64,000 nt of DNA, taken from Bacteroidaceae bacterium (GTDB lineage: Bacteria > Bacteroidota > Bacteroidia > Bacteroidales > Bacteroidaceae). Below, piece after piece: positions 23,935 through 31,122 of this stretch. Position 1 is the first letter of the stretch, and every line of letters begins with the position of its first letter. Below the pieces are notes generated by a model. It had not been told where the DNA came from. It did no database searches and worked only from the letters and a program-made list of their open reading frames with translations. The stretch spans positions 1 through 64,000 of the forward strand of contig JAFTAJ010000043.1 of NCBI GenBank assembly GCA_017458585.1, read 5' to 3'. The translations under genes and the position numbers were made by a program.

Positions 23935-26622
23935 ATGAAACAGCCCCTTTACTCCTTACTCCTAATCTCCTTACTCCTTTTCTTATTTCCTCCCCCTTCA
24001 TGGGGGATAAGAGGGGGTCTCCGGGCAGGTAAAGAGCTCAACACAGGATGGACATTCCGGCAGGAGCGCCTACAAAACTGGCACCCCGCCACCGTGCCGG
24101 GCACAGTGCACACCGACCTCATGGCCCTCGGCAGCATCGCCGACCCCTTCTACGGCCTCAACGAGCGCACCGTGCAGTGGATAGACAAGGAAGACTGGCT
24201 CTACCACAACCAATTCACCATCACCACCGAGCAGCAGCAGTGCTCACACCGCGAGCTCACCTTCTACGGCCTTGACACCTACGCCGATGTGTGGCTCAAC
24301 GACAGCCTCATACTCCAGGCCAACAATATGTTTCGCACATGGCGCGTGGACATCAGCGCCCTGACCCACGAGGGTGACAACACCCTGCGCGTGCGACTCA
24401 ACTCCCCCATCCGTATCGACCTGCCCAAGTGGCAGCAGTTCCCCAACCACTACCACGCCAGCTCCGACCAGAGCGAAAACGGCGGACTGCTTGACCGCCG
24501 CCTCTCCCCATTCATCCGCAAGGCCCCCTACCACTACGGCTGGGACTGGGGGCCGCGCATCGTCACCATGGGCATCTGGCGCCCCGTGGTGCTCAGCGCG
24601 TGGAACGACCTCACCATCCGCGACATCTTCGTGGAGCAGACGGAGGTCACCCGCAAGCGCGCCGACCTTCTGCACCATGTCACCATAGAGGCCGACCGCG
24701 ACATGACGGCCACCGTCGCTGTCACCGATTCCGCCACGCAGCAGCGCCTAGCCACGCAGACCGTCACCCTCCATCGCGGCACCAACGACATCACCCTCCC
24801 TTACACCATCCGCAACCCCCGCCTGTGGTGGACCAACGGACTCGGCGAGCCCCACCTCTACACCCTCCTCACCAGCGTAGGGGAGAGTGCAGTCAATGGT
24901 CAATCCTCAACGGCGAAGCCGTCGCGAGAACTTGCATTTGCTGTCGGCAAAGCCGGTGCAAATCTTGCAGGCAAGTTCGAGAGCGAAGCGTCAATGGTTA
25001 ATGTTCAATCGTCAACCCGAGTCGGTCTCCGTTCCTTGCAGCTCCATCGCGAGGCAGACGCTGACGGCAAGGGCGAGTCCTTCTACTTCACCCTCAACGG
25101 CGAGCCCCTCTTCATGAAGGGCGCCAACTACATCCCCTGCGACGTCTTCCTGCCGCGCGTCAACGACTCCGTCTATCAGCGCACCATCGCCGACGCCGTG
25201 GCCGTCAACATGAACATGCTGCGCGTGTGGGGTGGCGGCGTGTATGAGGACGACCGCTTTTACAAACTCTGCGATGAAAACGGCATTTTAGTATGGCAGG
25301 ACTTCATGTTCGCCTGCTCCATGTATCCCGCCAGCGGCGATTTCCTTGAGAACATTCGCCAAGAGGCCATCGACAATGTGCGCCGTCTGCGCAACCATCC
25401 CTGCCTCGCTCTGTGGTGCGGCAACAACGAGGTGCAGGACGCATGGTTCAGCTGGGGCTGGAAGCGCCAGTCGGAGCAGCTCGGCCATGCCGACCGACTG
25501 TGGGCCGAGTACAAGGACCTCTTCTTCCGCACCCTGCCGCAGGTGGTGGAGCAGTACGCGCCGCACACCCCCTACCTGCCGTCGTCGCCCTTCGCCAGCT
25601 ACGAGGAACGCAGCCAGCTCACACGCGGTGACTACCACTACTGGGAGGTGTGGCACGGTCGCAAGCCTATAAGTGAATATAATAAGGTACGCGCGAGGTT
25701 CTTCAGCGAGTACGGCATGCAGAGCTTCCCTGAGCTCTCCACCATCAAGCGTTTCGCCCCCGACCCCAACGACTGGGACATCAGCTCCGATGTCATGATG
25801 GCGCACCAGCGCGGAGGCACCCACGCCAACCAGCTCATCGAGAGCTACCTCCGCACCGAGTATGGCCGTCCGCAGGGCTTCGACACCCTGCTCTATGTGG
25901 GCCAGCTCATGCAGGGCGACGCCATGAAGGCAGCCGTAGAGGCGCACCGCCGCGACAAGGGCTACTGCTGGGGCAGCCTGCTCTGGCAGATCAACGACTG
26001 CTGGCCCGTCGCCTCGTGGAGCACGCGCGACTACTACGGCCGCTGGAAGGCTGCCCACTACATGGTGCGCCCAGCCATGGCCGACATCCTCGTGTCGCCC
26101 ATACAGACGGACGACAGCACGCTGCATATCTTCATCGTCAACGACCGTCTCGCTCCCGTGAGCGGACAGCTCACCGTGGAGGTATATACCTCCGCCGAGC
26201 GCCGCCTCACCATCACGCGCCGTGTCAAGGTAGGCGCCAACAGCTCCGCCGATGTGTGGCAGTCGCCCACCGCCCAGCTGCTCTCCCAGGCTGACGTCAG
26301 CCCCGAGCAGGCCATCATCCATGCCGAGTTCCTGCCCGACGTGGCGGGCAGCCGGACTTACTCCAACAATTACATCCTCGTCTATCCCAAGGACCTGGAG
26401 CTGCAGCCCGCGCACCTCAGCGTCGCAGTGGACGGCAACAGCATCACCGTGTCAGCCGACCGCTACGCCCGCGGCATCTACCTCTCCCTCGACGGTGACG
26501 ACGCCCACCACTTCTCCGACAACTTCTTCGACCTCCTCCCCGGGCAGCAGCGCACCGTCACCCTCACCACCACCCTCTCTCCCAGCGAGGTGAAGCGACA
26601 ACTACGCTGCATGAACTACTAA
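23935..26622 (+). CDS. Beta-mannosidase, GH2 family
   Basis: An 895-residue exported enzyme that removes terminal beta-linked mannose. The N-terminal sugar-binding domain ('LNTGWTFRQERLQNWHPATVPGTVHTDLM', 'GLNERTVQWIDKEDWLY') is typical of GH2 mannosidases. The catalytic barrel has acid/base Glu499 in 'LWCGNNEVQDAW' and nucleophile Glu592 in 'FFSEYGMQSFPE'. C-terminal beta domains follow. Two oddities: the signal peptide is encoded by a repeat shared with the M15 gene, and a ~124-bp heptamer-bordered hairpin element (24893-25016) lies in frame, adding ~41 residues (~320-360) between the second beta domain and the barrel. It is the last gene of the operon. Confidence 0.92.
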   Translation: MKQPLYSLLLISLLLFLFPPPSWGIRGGLRAGKELNTGWTFRQERLQNWHPATVPGTVHTDLMALGSIADPFYGLNERTVQWIDKEDWLYHNQFTITTEQQQCSHRELTFYGLDTYADVWLNDSLILQANNMFRTWRVDISALTHEGDNTLRVRLNSPIRIDLPKWQQFPNHYHASSDQSENGGLLDRRLSPFIRKAPYHYGWDWGPRIVTMGIWRPVVLSAWNDLTIRDIFVEQTEVTRKRADLLHHVTIEADRDMTATVAVTDSATQQRLATQTVTLHRGTNDITLPYTIRNPRLWWTNGLGEPHLYTLLTSVGESAVNGQSSTAKPSRELAFAVGKAGANLAGKFESEASMVNVQSSTRVGLRSLQLHREADADGKGESFYFTLNGEPLFMKGANYIPCDVFLPRVNDSVYQRTIADAVAVNMNMLRVWGGGVYEDDRFYKLCDENGILVWQDFMFACSMYPASGDFLENIRQEAIDNVRRLRNHPCLALWCGNNEVQDAWFSWGWKRQSEQLGHADRLWAEYKDLFFRTLPQVVEQYAPHTPYLPSSPFASYEERSQLTRGDYHYWEVWHGRKPISEYNKVRARFFSEYGMQSFPELSTIKRFAPDPNDWDISSDVMMAHQRGGTHANQLIESYLRTEYGRPQGFDTLLYVGQLMQGDAMKAAVEAHRRDKGYCWGSLLWQINDCWPVASWSTRDYYGRWKAAHYMVRPAMADILVSPIQTDDSTLHIFIVNDRLAPVSGQLTVEVYTSAERRLTITRRVKVGANSSADVWQSPTAQLLSQADVSPEQAIIHAEFLPDVAGSRTYSNNYILVYPKDLELQPAHLSVAVDGNSITVSADRYARGIYLSLDGDDAHHFSDNFFDLLPGQQRTVTLTTTLSPSEVKRQLRCMNY
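23952..24029. repeat. CTCCTTA heptamers plus hairpin element, copy 2
   Basis: Heptamers CTCCTTA, CTCCTAA, TCTCCTT, ACTCCTT (23952-23979) precede the 52-bp segment 23978-24029, identical to 23255-23306 and containing the CCCCC-TTCAT-GGGGG hairpin. It encodes the end of the GH2 signal peptide. Confidence 0.85.
24893..25016. repeat. Heptamer-bordered cruciform element inside the GH2 gene
   Basis: The left border is TCAATGG-type heptamers (24893-24910) and the right border is four more (24991-25016). Between them are a small hairpin CGGC-GAA-GCCG and a nested one: GAACTTGC (24928), ATTTGC (24936), CGGC-AAA-GCCG, GCAAAT (24958), GCAAGTTC (24971). The reading frame stays open through it. Confidence 0.8.
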
Positions 26623-26665
26623 TATTTAGAAGTTATCGCGCTTCGCGCTCGACGATAGTTCTGAC

Positions 26666-26684
26666 ACCCCTTCGGGGTTATTTT
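26666..26684 (+). terminator. Probable terminator of the GH2 operon
   Basis: ACCCC-TTC-GGGGT followed by TATTTT, 44 nt after the mannosidase stop. The stem is short. Confidence 0.55.
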
Positions 26685-26699
26685 GGTCTAATGTCTATT

Positions 26700-26880
26700 G
26701 CAGGGGTTTGTTTCCTGCGGAAACTACACCACCTGCCTGTAATCTTGCGCCCCTTAGGGGCTTTCGTGCACACCATGAAGTGCCGAAGGCACGACAGAGC
26801 ACAGGCAGGGGTGGAGCGAAGCGGAACCCCTGATAGCATGCAACCAATACAGTAAGCCCTGAAGGGGCGACAGTCTCCGA
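26700..26880. repeat. Intergenic cluster of five small hairpins
   Basis: The 388-bp gap before the DUF285 gene holds five stems in a row: GTTTCC-TGC-GGAAAC (26710), GCCCC-TTA-GGGGC (26749), GTGCC-GAA-GGCAC (26780), CAGGGGT...ACCCCTG (26806/26826) and GCCCT-GAA-GGGGC (26856). Similar sequences recur in many Bacteroidales intergenic regions, by my recollection of the phylum. The minus-strand ORF across it is probably not a gene. Confidence 0.65.
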
Positions 26881-26947
26881 ACTCGCGTTTAGGCTGTGGG
26901 AGAAGGCTCTATTACTGCGCGAGATGGGGCTTTTTCCTTCGCAGATT

Positions 26948-26977
26948 TTGCCAATCGTCAGAAAAGCAGTACTTTTG
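26948..26977 (+). promoter_or_regulatory. Promoter of the DUF285 dockerin gene
   Basis: TTG (26948-26950), 19 nt, TACTTTTG (26970-26977): a full Bacteroidetes promoter match with a ~30-nt leader to ATG 27011. Confidence 0.8.
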
Positions 26978-27010
26978 CAGACAACAACGATATAAACGAA
27001 AAGCATAACC

Positions 27011-29626
27011 ATGAAGAAAACACTTTTAGTTCTAACAATTCTATGTCTTATGCCCCTCGCCACTATGGCGAAGGACCTGTATTGCTACTACGTCAAGAGC
27101 AACAATGCCCTCATCTTCTACTACGACGACCTCAGGTCGCAGCGCGCCAACACCAGTGGTGCCGAAGTCTTTAACATCGGCAGCGGCAGCGGCGGATGGA
27201 ATCATCTGAGAGAAAGCATCGAATATATCGCTTTCGACGAGTCTTTCTGGTACGCAAGCATTCCTGGACTGGGAGGCTTCTTCAAGAACTGCACGAAACT
27301 GAAGTCTATCGAGAACTTTGACAACTTCAACACATCGAGCGCTACCGACCTGTCCTATCTCTTCTACAACTGCAACAGCCTGAAGGAGATAGACTTCAGT
27401 AATTTCCGTTCAGGGCCTGCAACCAACTGGAGCCACATGTTTGACGGATGCTACGCCCTGACCAAGATTAAAGGGTTGGAAGGCGTTAACACCAGCAACG
27501 TCACCGACATGAGCTACATGTTCAACAACTGCCTCGCCCTGAAGTCTTTGAACATGAAGGAGTACTTCATCACTTCCAAAGTCACTAATATGAGCCACAT
27601 GTTCAGCAATTGTGTGGATCTGACCACGCTTGACTTAAGCAACTTCAACACTTCCAAAGTCACTGACATGAGCTACATGTTCAGTACTTGCGTGGATCTG
27701 ACCTCACTCGACCTGAGCAGCTTCAACACCGCCAATGTAACCAATATGGCATACATGTTCTCCGGCTGCGAAAAGCTCACCTCCCTCAACGTGAATAATT
27801 TCAACACCGCCAAGGTCACCAACATGCAAAGCATGTTCTCCAGCTGCGAGAAACTGAAAGAACTTGATGTTACCTCGTTTGATGTGAGCAAGGTGCAGAA
27901 CATGATGTTCCTCTTTTCCGGCTGCTCCAATCTGCAGACCATCTACTGCAACTGCGACTGGAAAGACTTTATCTCAAGCACTGCCGATGCCAGCGACTTA
28001 TTCAATAACGACACCAAGCTGGTGGGCGGCCATTACGCAAAATATGATGAAAGCTGGGGCATTGACGAAGCTCACCCCGACATGAGTGGACGCCCTGGCG
28101 CTTTCACCGCCAAGGATGGCCTTATCTTCAACGGCCACCTGCTCACCGCCGACAATGCGCAGTCGTTCGCATCGTCAGGCACCATCACCTACGACCCCGA
28201 CGAATTCTCACTGACCCTCAACAATGCCACCCTCAAGGCCGATGCCGGACTCTGGATGCCATACAATCAGACGCTGTCGCTCTATCTCAAAGGCAAAAAT
28301 AAGATTTCCGTCAAAGGCAATGGCATAGAAGGCGGCGACATCTTCCCCTCTGCCCTCACCGACAATGCATCACTCGACGTCACGAGCACTGAAGCCTATG
28401 GCATAATAATGAAAGGAAACTGTTATCTCTCAGGTGACGAACTGGCCACGGGAAAACTGTGCGTTTTGAATGTCCACGGCCATGCTGGAGCTATAAATGG
28501 CACACAGATGTGGAACAGTTATTACAACAAGTATATTCATCCATCTGTCTTTCTGGGCGACATGGTGCTGAGCCTCAGCACAGATATCGGCTACGTGGTA
28601 AGTGGACTGGAGAAAATCAACGAGAAAGACATAGAATACAACTACGATACCTACTACTTCAACGACGACAAGGGCACCGTCTATGACTACAGCGTTTTCG
28701 GTGTGAGTTCTACTAACGAATACGAAGGTGTGCCCGTCACCAAGCCCTTCAAGCTCGTTCCCAAGGACAAGCTGGTGCGCTACGAAGTCAATCTCGGCGG
28801 CAACTGGCTCAACAACTACAACTGCGACGACTTCAGCCCCATGTCGCTAAGTTCGGGCAATGTTACCTACACCCCAGACTCTTACACCCTCAAGTTGTCG
28901 AGTGCCAAGTTCAACTCCGCGTACGTTCCCCACGATGAGCTGTACGCGCTCTATGCAGAAGATAATTTTTTTGTCCTCAACATAGAGGGAGACAATCAGC
29001 TCACCGGCACCCTTACGGACGATTACTCCTACGGCCTTGCCTTCTATGAGAACGAAGAAGTTGACGGCTTCCGCCTGTGGGGCATTATCGGAACAGACAA
29101 CTCCGCCCAGATCTCCCTGAGAGGCGAGATTTACTTCCAGAGCTTAGGCGATGAAAACACTGCTTTGGCCTCCATTGTTGACACAAAAATTACTGTGCCG
29201 GATGAGGCATACTTCTGGCAGCAGGACAACGTGGACGTCAGGATTTCCAACAGCGAGCTTGACCTGGTCTGCGACAAGTGGCCCAACCAAAACATTATGG
29301 AATACCTCAACAGCCTCACTCTTGAGAACTGCGCCTTCGCCGACGGCTGCTACTTCGACTCCTCCAAGGGGTGCGTGATGAACAGTAGCGGCCAGCCCGC
29401 CACCGGCCGCGTGCGCATACTGCGCGACAGCAGCGGCATCAAGAAGGGCGACGTGAATCGCGACACCCATATCAACACCGCCGATGTGGTGGCCATCTAC
29501 AGCTTTATCGAGAAGGGCACCGCCAGCGGCTTCACCCGCGAGGATGCCAATGTCAATGGCGACGCCAATGTCAACACCGCCGACGTGGTCGCCCTCTACG
29601 ATATTATCATCAAAGGAAGCAAGTAA
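27011..29626 (+). CDS. Secreted BspA-type (DUF285) leucine-rich repeat protein with C-terminal double dockerin
   Basis: An 871-residue protein with signal peptide MKKTLLVLTILCLMPLATMA. Residues ~85-310 hold about nine DUF285/BspA-type units of 23-24 residues built on 'NTSKVTDMSYMFSTC.DLTSLDLS.F', a surface repeat often linked to adhesion. Two beta-rich segments follow (~370-560 and ~600-800, 'ITYDPDEFSLTLNNATL' and 'VTYTPDSYTLKLSSA'), which look like a duplicated carbohydrate-binding or jelly-roll module. The C-terminus carries two dockerin-like loops from residues 814 (DVNRDTHINTADVVAIY) and 845 (DANVNGDANVNTADVVALY), ending at IIIKGSK. It probably displays or assembles on a surface partner; no cohesin is seen nearby. 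Confidence 0.87.
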   Translation: MKKTLLVLTILCLMPLATMAKDLYCYYVKSNNALIFYYDDLRSQRANTSGAEVFNIGSGSGGWNHLRESIEYIAFDESFWYASIPGLGGFFKNCTKLKSIENFDNFNTSSATDLSYLFYNCNSLKEIDFSNFRSGPATNWSHMFDGCYALTKIKGLEGVNTSNVTDMSYMFNNCLALKSLNMKEYFITSKVTNMSHMFSNCVDLTTLDLSNFNTSKVTDMSYMFSTCVDLTSLDLSSFNTANVTNMAYMFSGCEKLTSLNVNNFNTAKVTNMQSMFSSCEKLKELDVTSFDVSKVQNMMFLFSGCSNLQTIYCNCDWKDFISSTADASDLFNNDTKLVGGHYAKYDESWGIDEAHPDMSGRPGAFTAKDGLIFNGHLLTADNAQSFASSGTITYDPDEFSLTLNNATLKADAGLWMPYNQTLSLYLKGKNKISVKGNGIEGGDIFPSALTDNASLDVTSTEAYGIIMKGNCYLSGDELATGKLCVLNVHGHAGAINGTQMWNSYYNKYIHPSVFLGDMVLSLSTDIGYVVSGLEKINEKDIEYNYDTYYFNDDKGTVYDYSVFGVSSTNEYEGVPVTKPFKLVPKDKLVRYEVNLGGNWLNNYNCDDFSPMSLSSGNVTYTPDSYTLKLSSAKFNSAYVPHDELYALYAEDNFFVLNIEGDNQLTGTLTDDYSYGLAFYENEEVDGFRLWGIIGTDNSAQISLRGEIYFQSLGDENTALASIVDTKITVPDEAYFWQQDNVDVRISNSELDLVCDKWPNQNIMEYLNSLTLENCAFADGCYFDSSKGCVMNSSGQPATGRVRILRDSSGIKKGDVNRDTHINTADVVAIYSFIEKGTASGFTREDANVNGDANVNTADVVALYDIIIKGSK

Positions 29627-29639
29627 GGACGGACCCCCT

Positions 29640-29678
29640 CTAACTCCCCCATGAAGGGGGAGGACATGTTAGGGTGAG
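29640..29678. repeat. Intergenic CTCCCCC-ATGAA-GGGGGAG hairpin
   Basis: A perfect 7-bp stem CTCCCCC (29644) / GGGGGAG (29656) with an ATGAA loop, and outer CTAAC / GTTAG. The stem and loop are the same family as the in-frame elements in hemW, the M15 gene and the GH2 gene. It may also end or attenuate transcription after the DUF285 gene. Confidence 0.7.
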
Positions 29679-29745
29679 TGTAAAGTGTCAGAACACAGAC
29701 GGGGTGTGTAAAATAACAAAATAGCACATAAAAACTATAACAACC

Positions 29746-30639
29746 ATGAAGAATAATCTATTTGCGATTTTCGCAGTAGCGCTGTTTGCTACAACAGCCA
29801 TGGCGCAGGTGAATCCCTGCGACGCTAACTACGACAACAAGGTGAACACCGCCGACGTGGTGGCCATCTACAACAATATCATCGACGGCACAACGCCCAC
29901 GAAGCCGGTGATGAAGCGCATGACATTCTCTTACGGCGGTGTAAAATTCATTTTTGAGCCCGTGGAGGGCGGCACCTTCATGATGGGCGGCACAGGTGAG
30001 CAGGCAGGTTCTTATAGCTTTGAGAAGCCAGCCCACCTCGTAACGCTCAGCAGCTACTACATTAGGCAGACCGAAGTGACGCAGGGGTTGTGGGAGGCCG
30101 TGATGGGCAGCAATCCTAGCAACTGGAAAGGTGACAAGCTGCCTGTAGAGCAGGTCAGCTGGAACGACTGCAAGACCTTTATCTCCAAGCTCAACACCAT
30201 GCTCAAGGACCAGTTGCCTGACGGCATGAAGTTTCGCCTACTTACGGAGGCAGAATGGGAGTTCGCTGCCCGCGGCAGCAACAAGAGAATGAGCTATCTG
30301 TACAGCGGCAGTAACAAAATTGACGAAGTGGTGTGGTATTCCGAGAACTCTAACTATAAGACCCACTCTGTGGCAAAGAAGAAGGCAAACGAGCTTGGCC
30401 TCTATGACATGAGCGGCAACGTGTTTGAATGGTGTCAGGATTGGTACGGCGACTACTCCAGCGAAGCACAGACTAATCCCACTGGTCCCACCTCAGGCTC
30501 CAAACGTGTCTATCGTGGTGGCGGCTGGAACTCCCACACCTCTTTCTGCCGTCCGGCTTATCGCGACTGCAACACGCCCTCGTACACGCTCAACAACCTC
30601 GGCCTCCGCCTTGCCCTCGGCCGCCCGCTATCCAAGTAA
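29746..30639 (+). CDS. Exported SUMF1/FGE-like protein with N-terminal dockerin loop
   Basis: A 297-residue protein. Residues 1-21 are a signal peptide (ending ATTAMAQ). Residues 22-48 are a single dockerin-like loop (DANYDNKVNTADVVAIYNNII), unusual in being N-terminal. Residues ~55-295 are a formylglycine-generating-enzyme-like SUMF1 domain: 'GGTFMMGG', 'VTQGLWEAVMG', 'LPVEQVSWNDC', 'FRLLTEAEWEFAARG', 'GLYDMSGNVFEWCQDWYGDY', 'RVYRGGGWN', 'NNLGLRLA'. Of the two Cys needed by true FGE, only one is present (Cys268); the other position is Ser263. It is therefore probably not a sulfatase-maturing enzyme, and could be a binding or scaffold domain. It follows the DUF285 dockerin gene. Confidence 0.85.
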   Translation: MKNNLFAIFAVALFATTAMAQVNPCDANYDNKVNTADVVAIYNNIIDGTTPTKPVMKRMTFSYGGVKFIFEPVEGGTFMMGGTGEQAGSYSFEKPAHLVTLSSYYIRQTEVTQGLWEAVMGSNPSNWKGDKLPVEQVSWNDCKTFISKLNTMLKDQLPDGMKFRLLTEAEWEFAARGSNKRMSYLYSGSNKIDEVVWYSENSNYKTHSVAKKKANELGLYDMSGNVFEWCQDWYGDYSSEAQTNPTGPTSGSKRVYRGGGWNSHTSFCRPAYRDCNTPSYTLNNLGLRLALGRPLSK

Positions 30640-30666
30640 GAGTAAGTAATAGCGAAACCTAATAGC

Positions 30667-30700
30667 AGAGCCTGCGCCGAAAGAGCGCGGGCTCTGATTG
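30667..30700 (+). terminator. Terminator of the SUMF1 gene (first)
   Basis: An 11-bp stem (AGAGCCTGCGC / GCGCGGGCTCT, one U-G pair on the plus strand) with a 7-nt loop, followed by GATTGTTTTATT. Confidence 0.8.
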
Positions 30701-30714
30701 TTTTATTCCCTTCT

Positions 30715-30749
30715 CCCGCGAACTAACTCCGAGTTCGCGGGATTTTTTT
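30715..30749 (+). terminator. Second terminator after the SUMF1 gene
   Basis: CCCGCGAACT / AGTTCGCGGG, a perfect 10-bp stem with a 7-nt loop, followed by seven T. Confidence 0.85.
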
Positions 30750-30781
30750 GCGACCTAATCAAATTTAAATGCGACCTCGCG

Positions 30782-30976
30782 TAATTTTAAGCAGACCTTG
30801 CGTGATTTTAAGCAGACTCCACGCAATTTTAAGCAGACTTCGCCAGAAAAAAGCGCGACTTCCCTGAACTATTTCGGCGGAAATAATACTTTATTTCGGC
30901 CGAAGTGATACATTATTCCGGCCGAAACGATTTATCATTTCGGCGGAAAGAGTATAAGGAAGTCTGCTTAAAATTA
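30782..30976. repeat. Nested intergenic array: 21-bp direct repeats, four palindromes every 22 bp, inverted outer arms
   Basis: Three direct copies of ATTTTAAGCAGAC (from 30784, 30805, 30826; period 21) are followed by four TTCGGCCGAA-type palindromes centred at 30877.5, 30899.5, 30921.5 and 30943.5 (period 22). The array ends with GTCTGCTTAAAATTA (30962-30976), the exact reverse complement of 30782-30796. No gene is seen in this 483-bp convergent gap. Confidence 0.9.
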
Positions 30977-31034
30977 GATAAGGTCGCGCTAGGATTTGGT
31001 GAAATCAGGTAAAAAATCAGCGAGGTCGCGCTTA

Positions 31035-31093
31035 GTTTGCGCGAGATGACTTTATGTTTGCGCGAGATGGCTTTATGTTTGCGCGAGATGGCT
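31035..31093. repeat. 21-bp tandem repeat, 2.8 copies
   Basis: The unit starts GTTTGCGCGAGATG and recurs at 31035, 31056 and 31077 with one base change. It ends 30 bp before the comEC stop codon. Confidence 0.9.
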
Positions 31094-31122
31094 ACAAAAA
31101 ACTTCTGAATTTGGGCCTATAT

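Noticed and set aside
26695-27063. 122-codon minus-strand frame over the hairpin cluster
   Set aside because: It covers the dispersed hairpin repeat and the promoter of the next gene; such frames are commonly misannotated from repeats.
30782-31093. Possible CRISPR array or integron attachment array
   Set aside because: The period is only 21-22 bp, units are degenerate, and there is no integrase or cas gene nearby.
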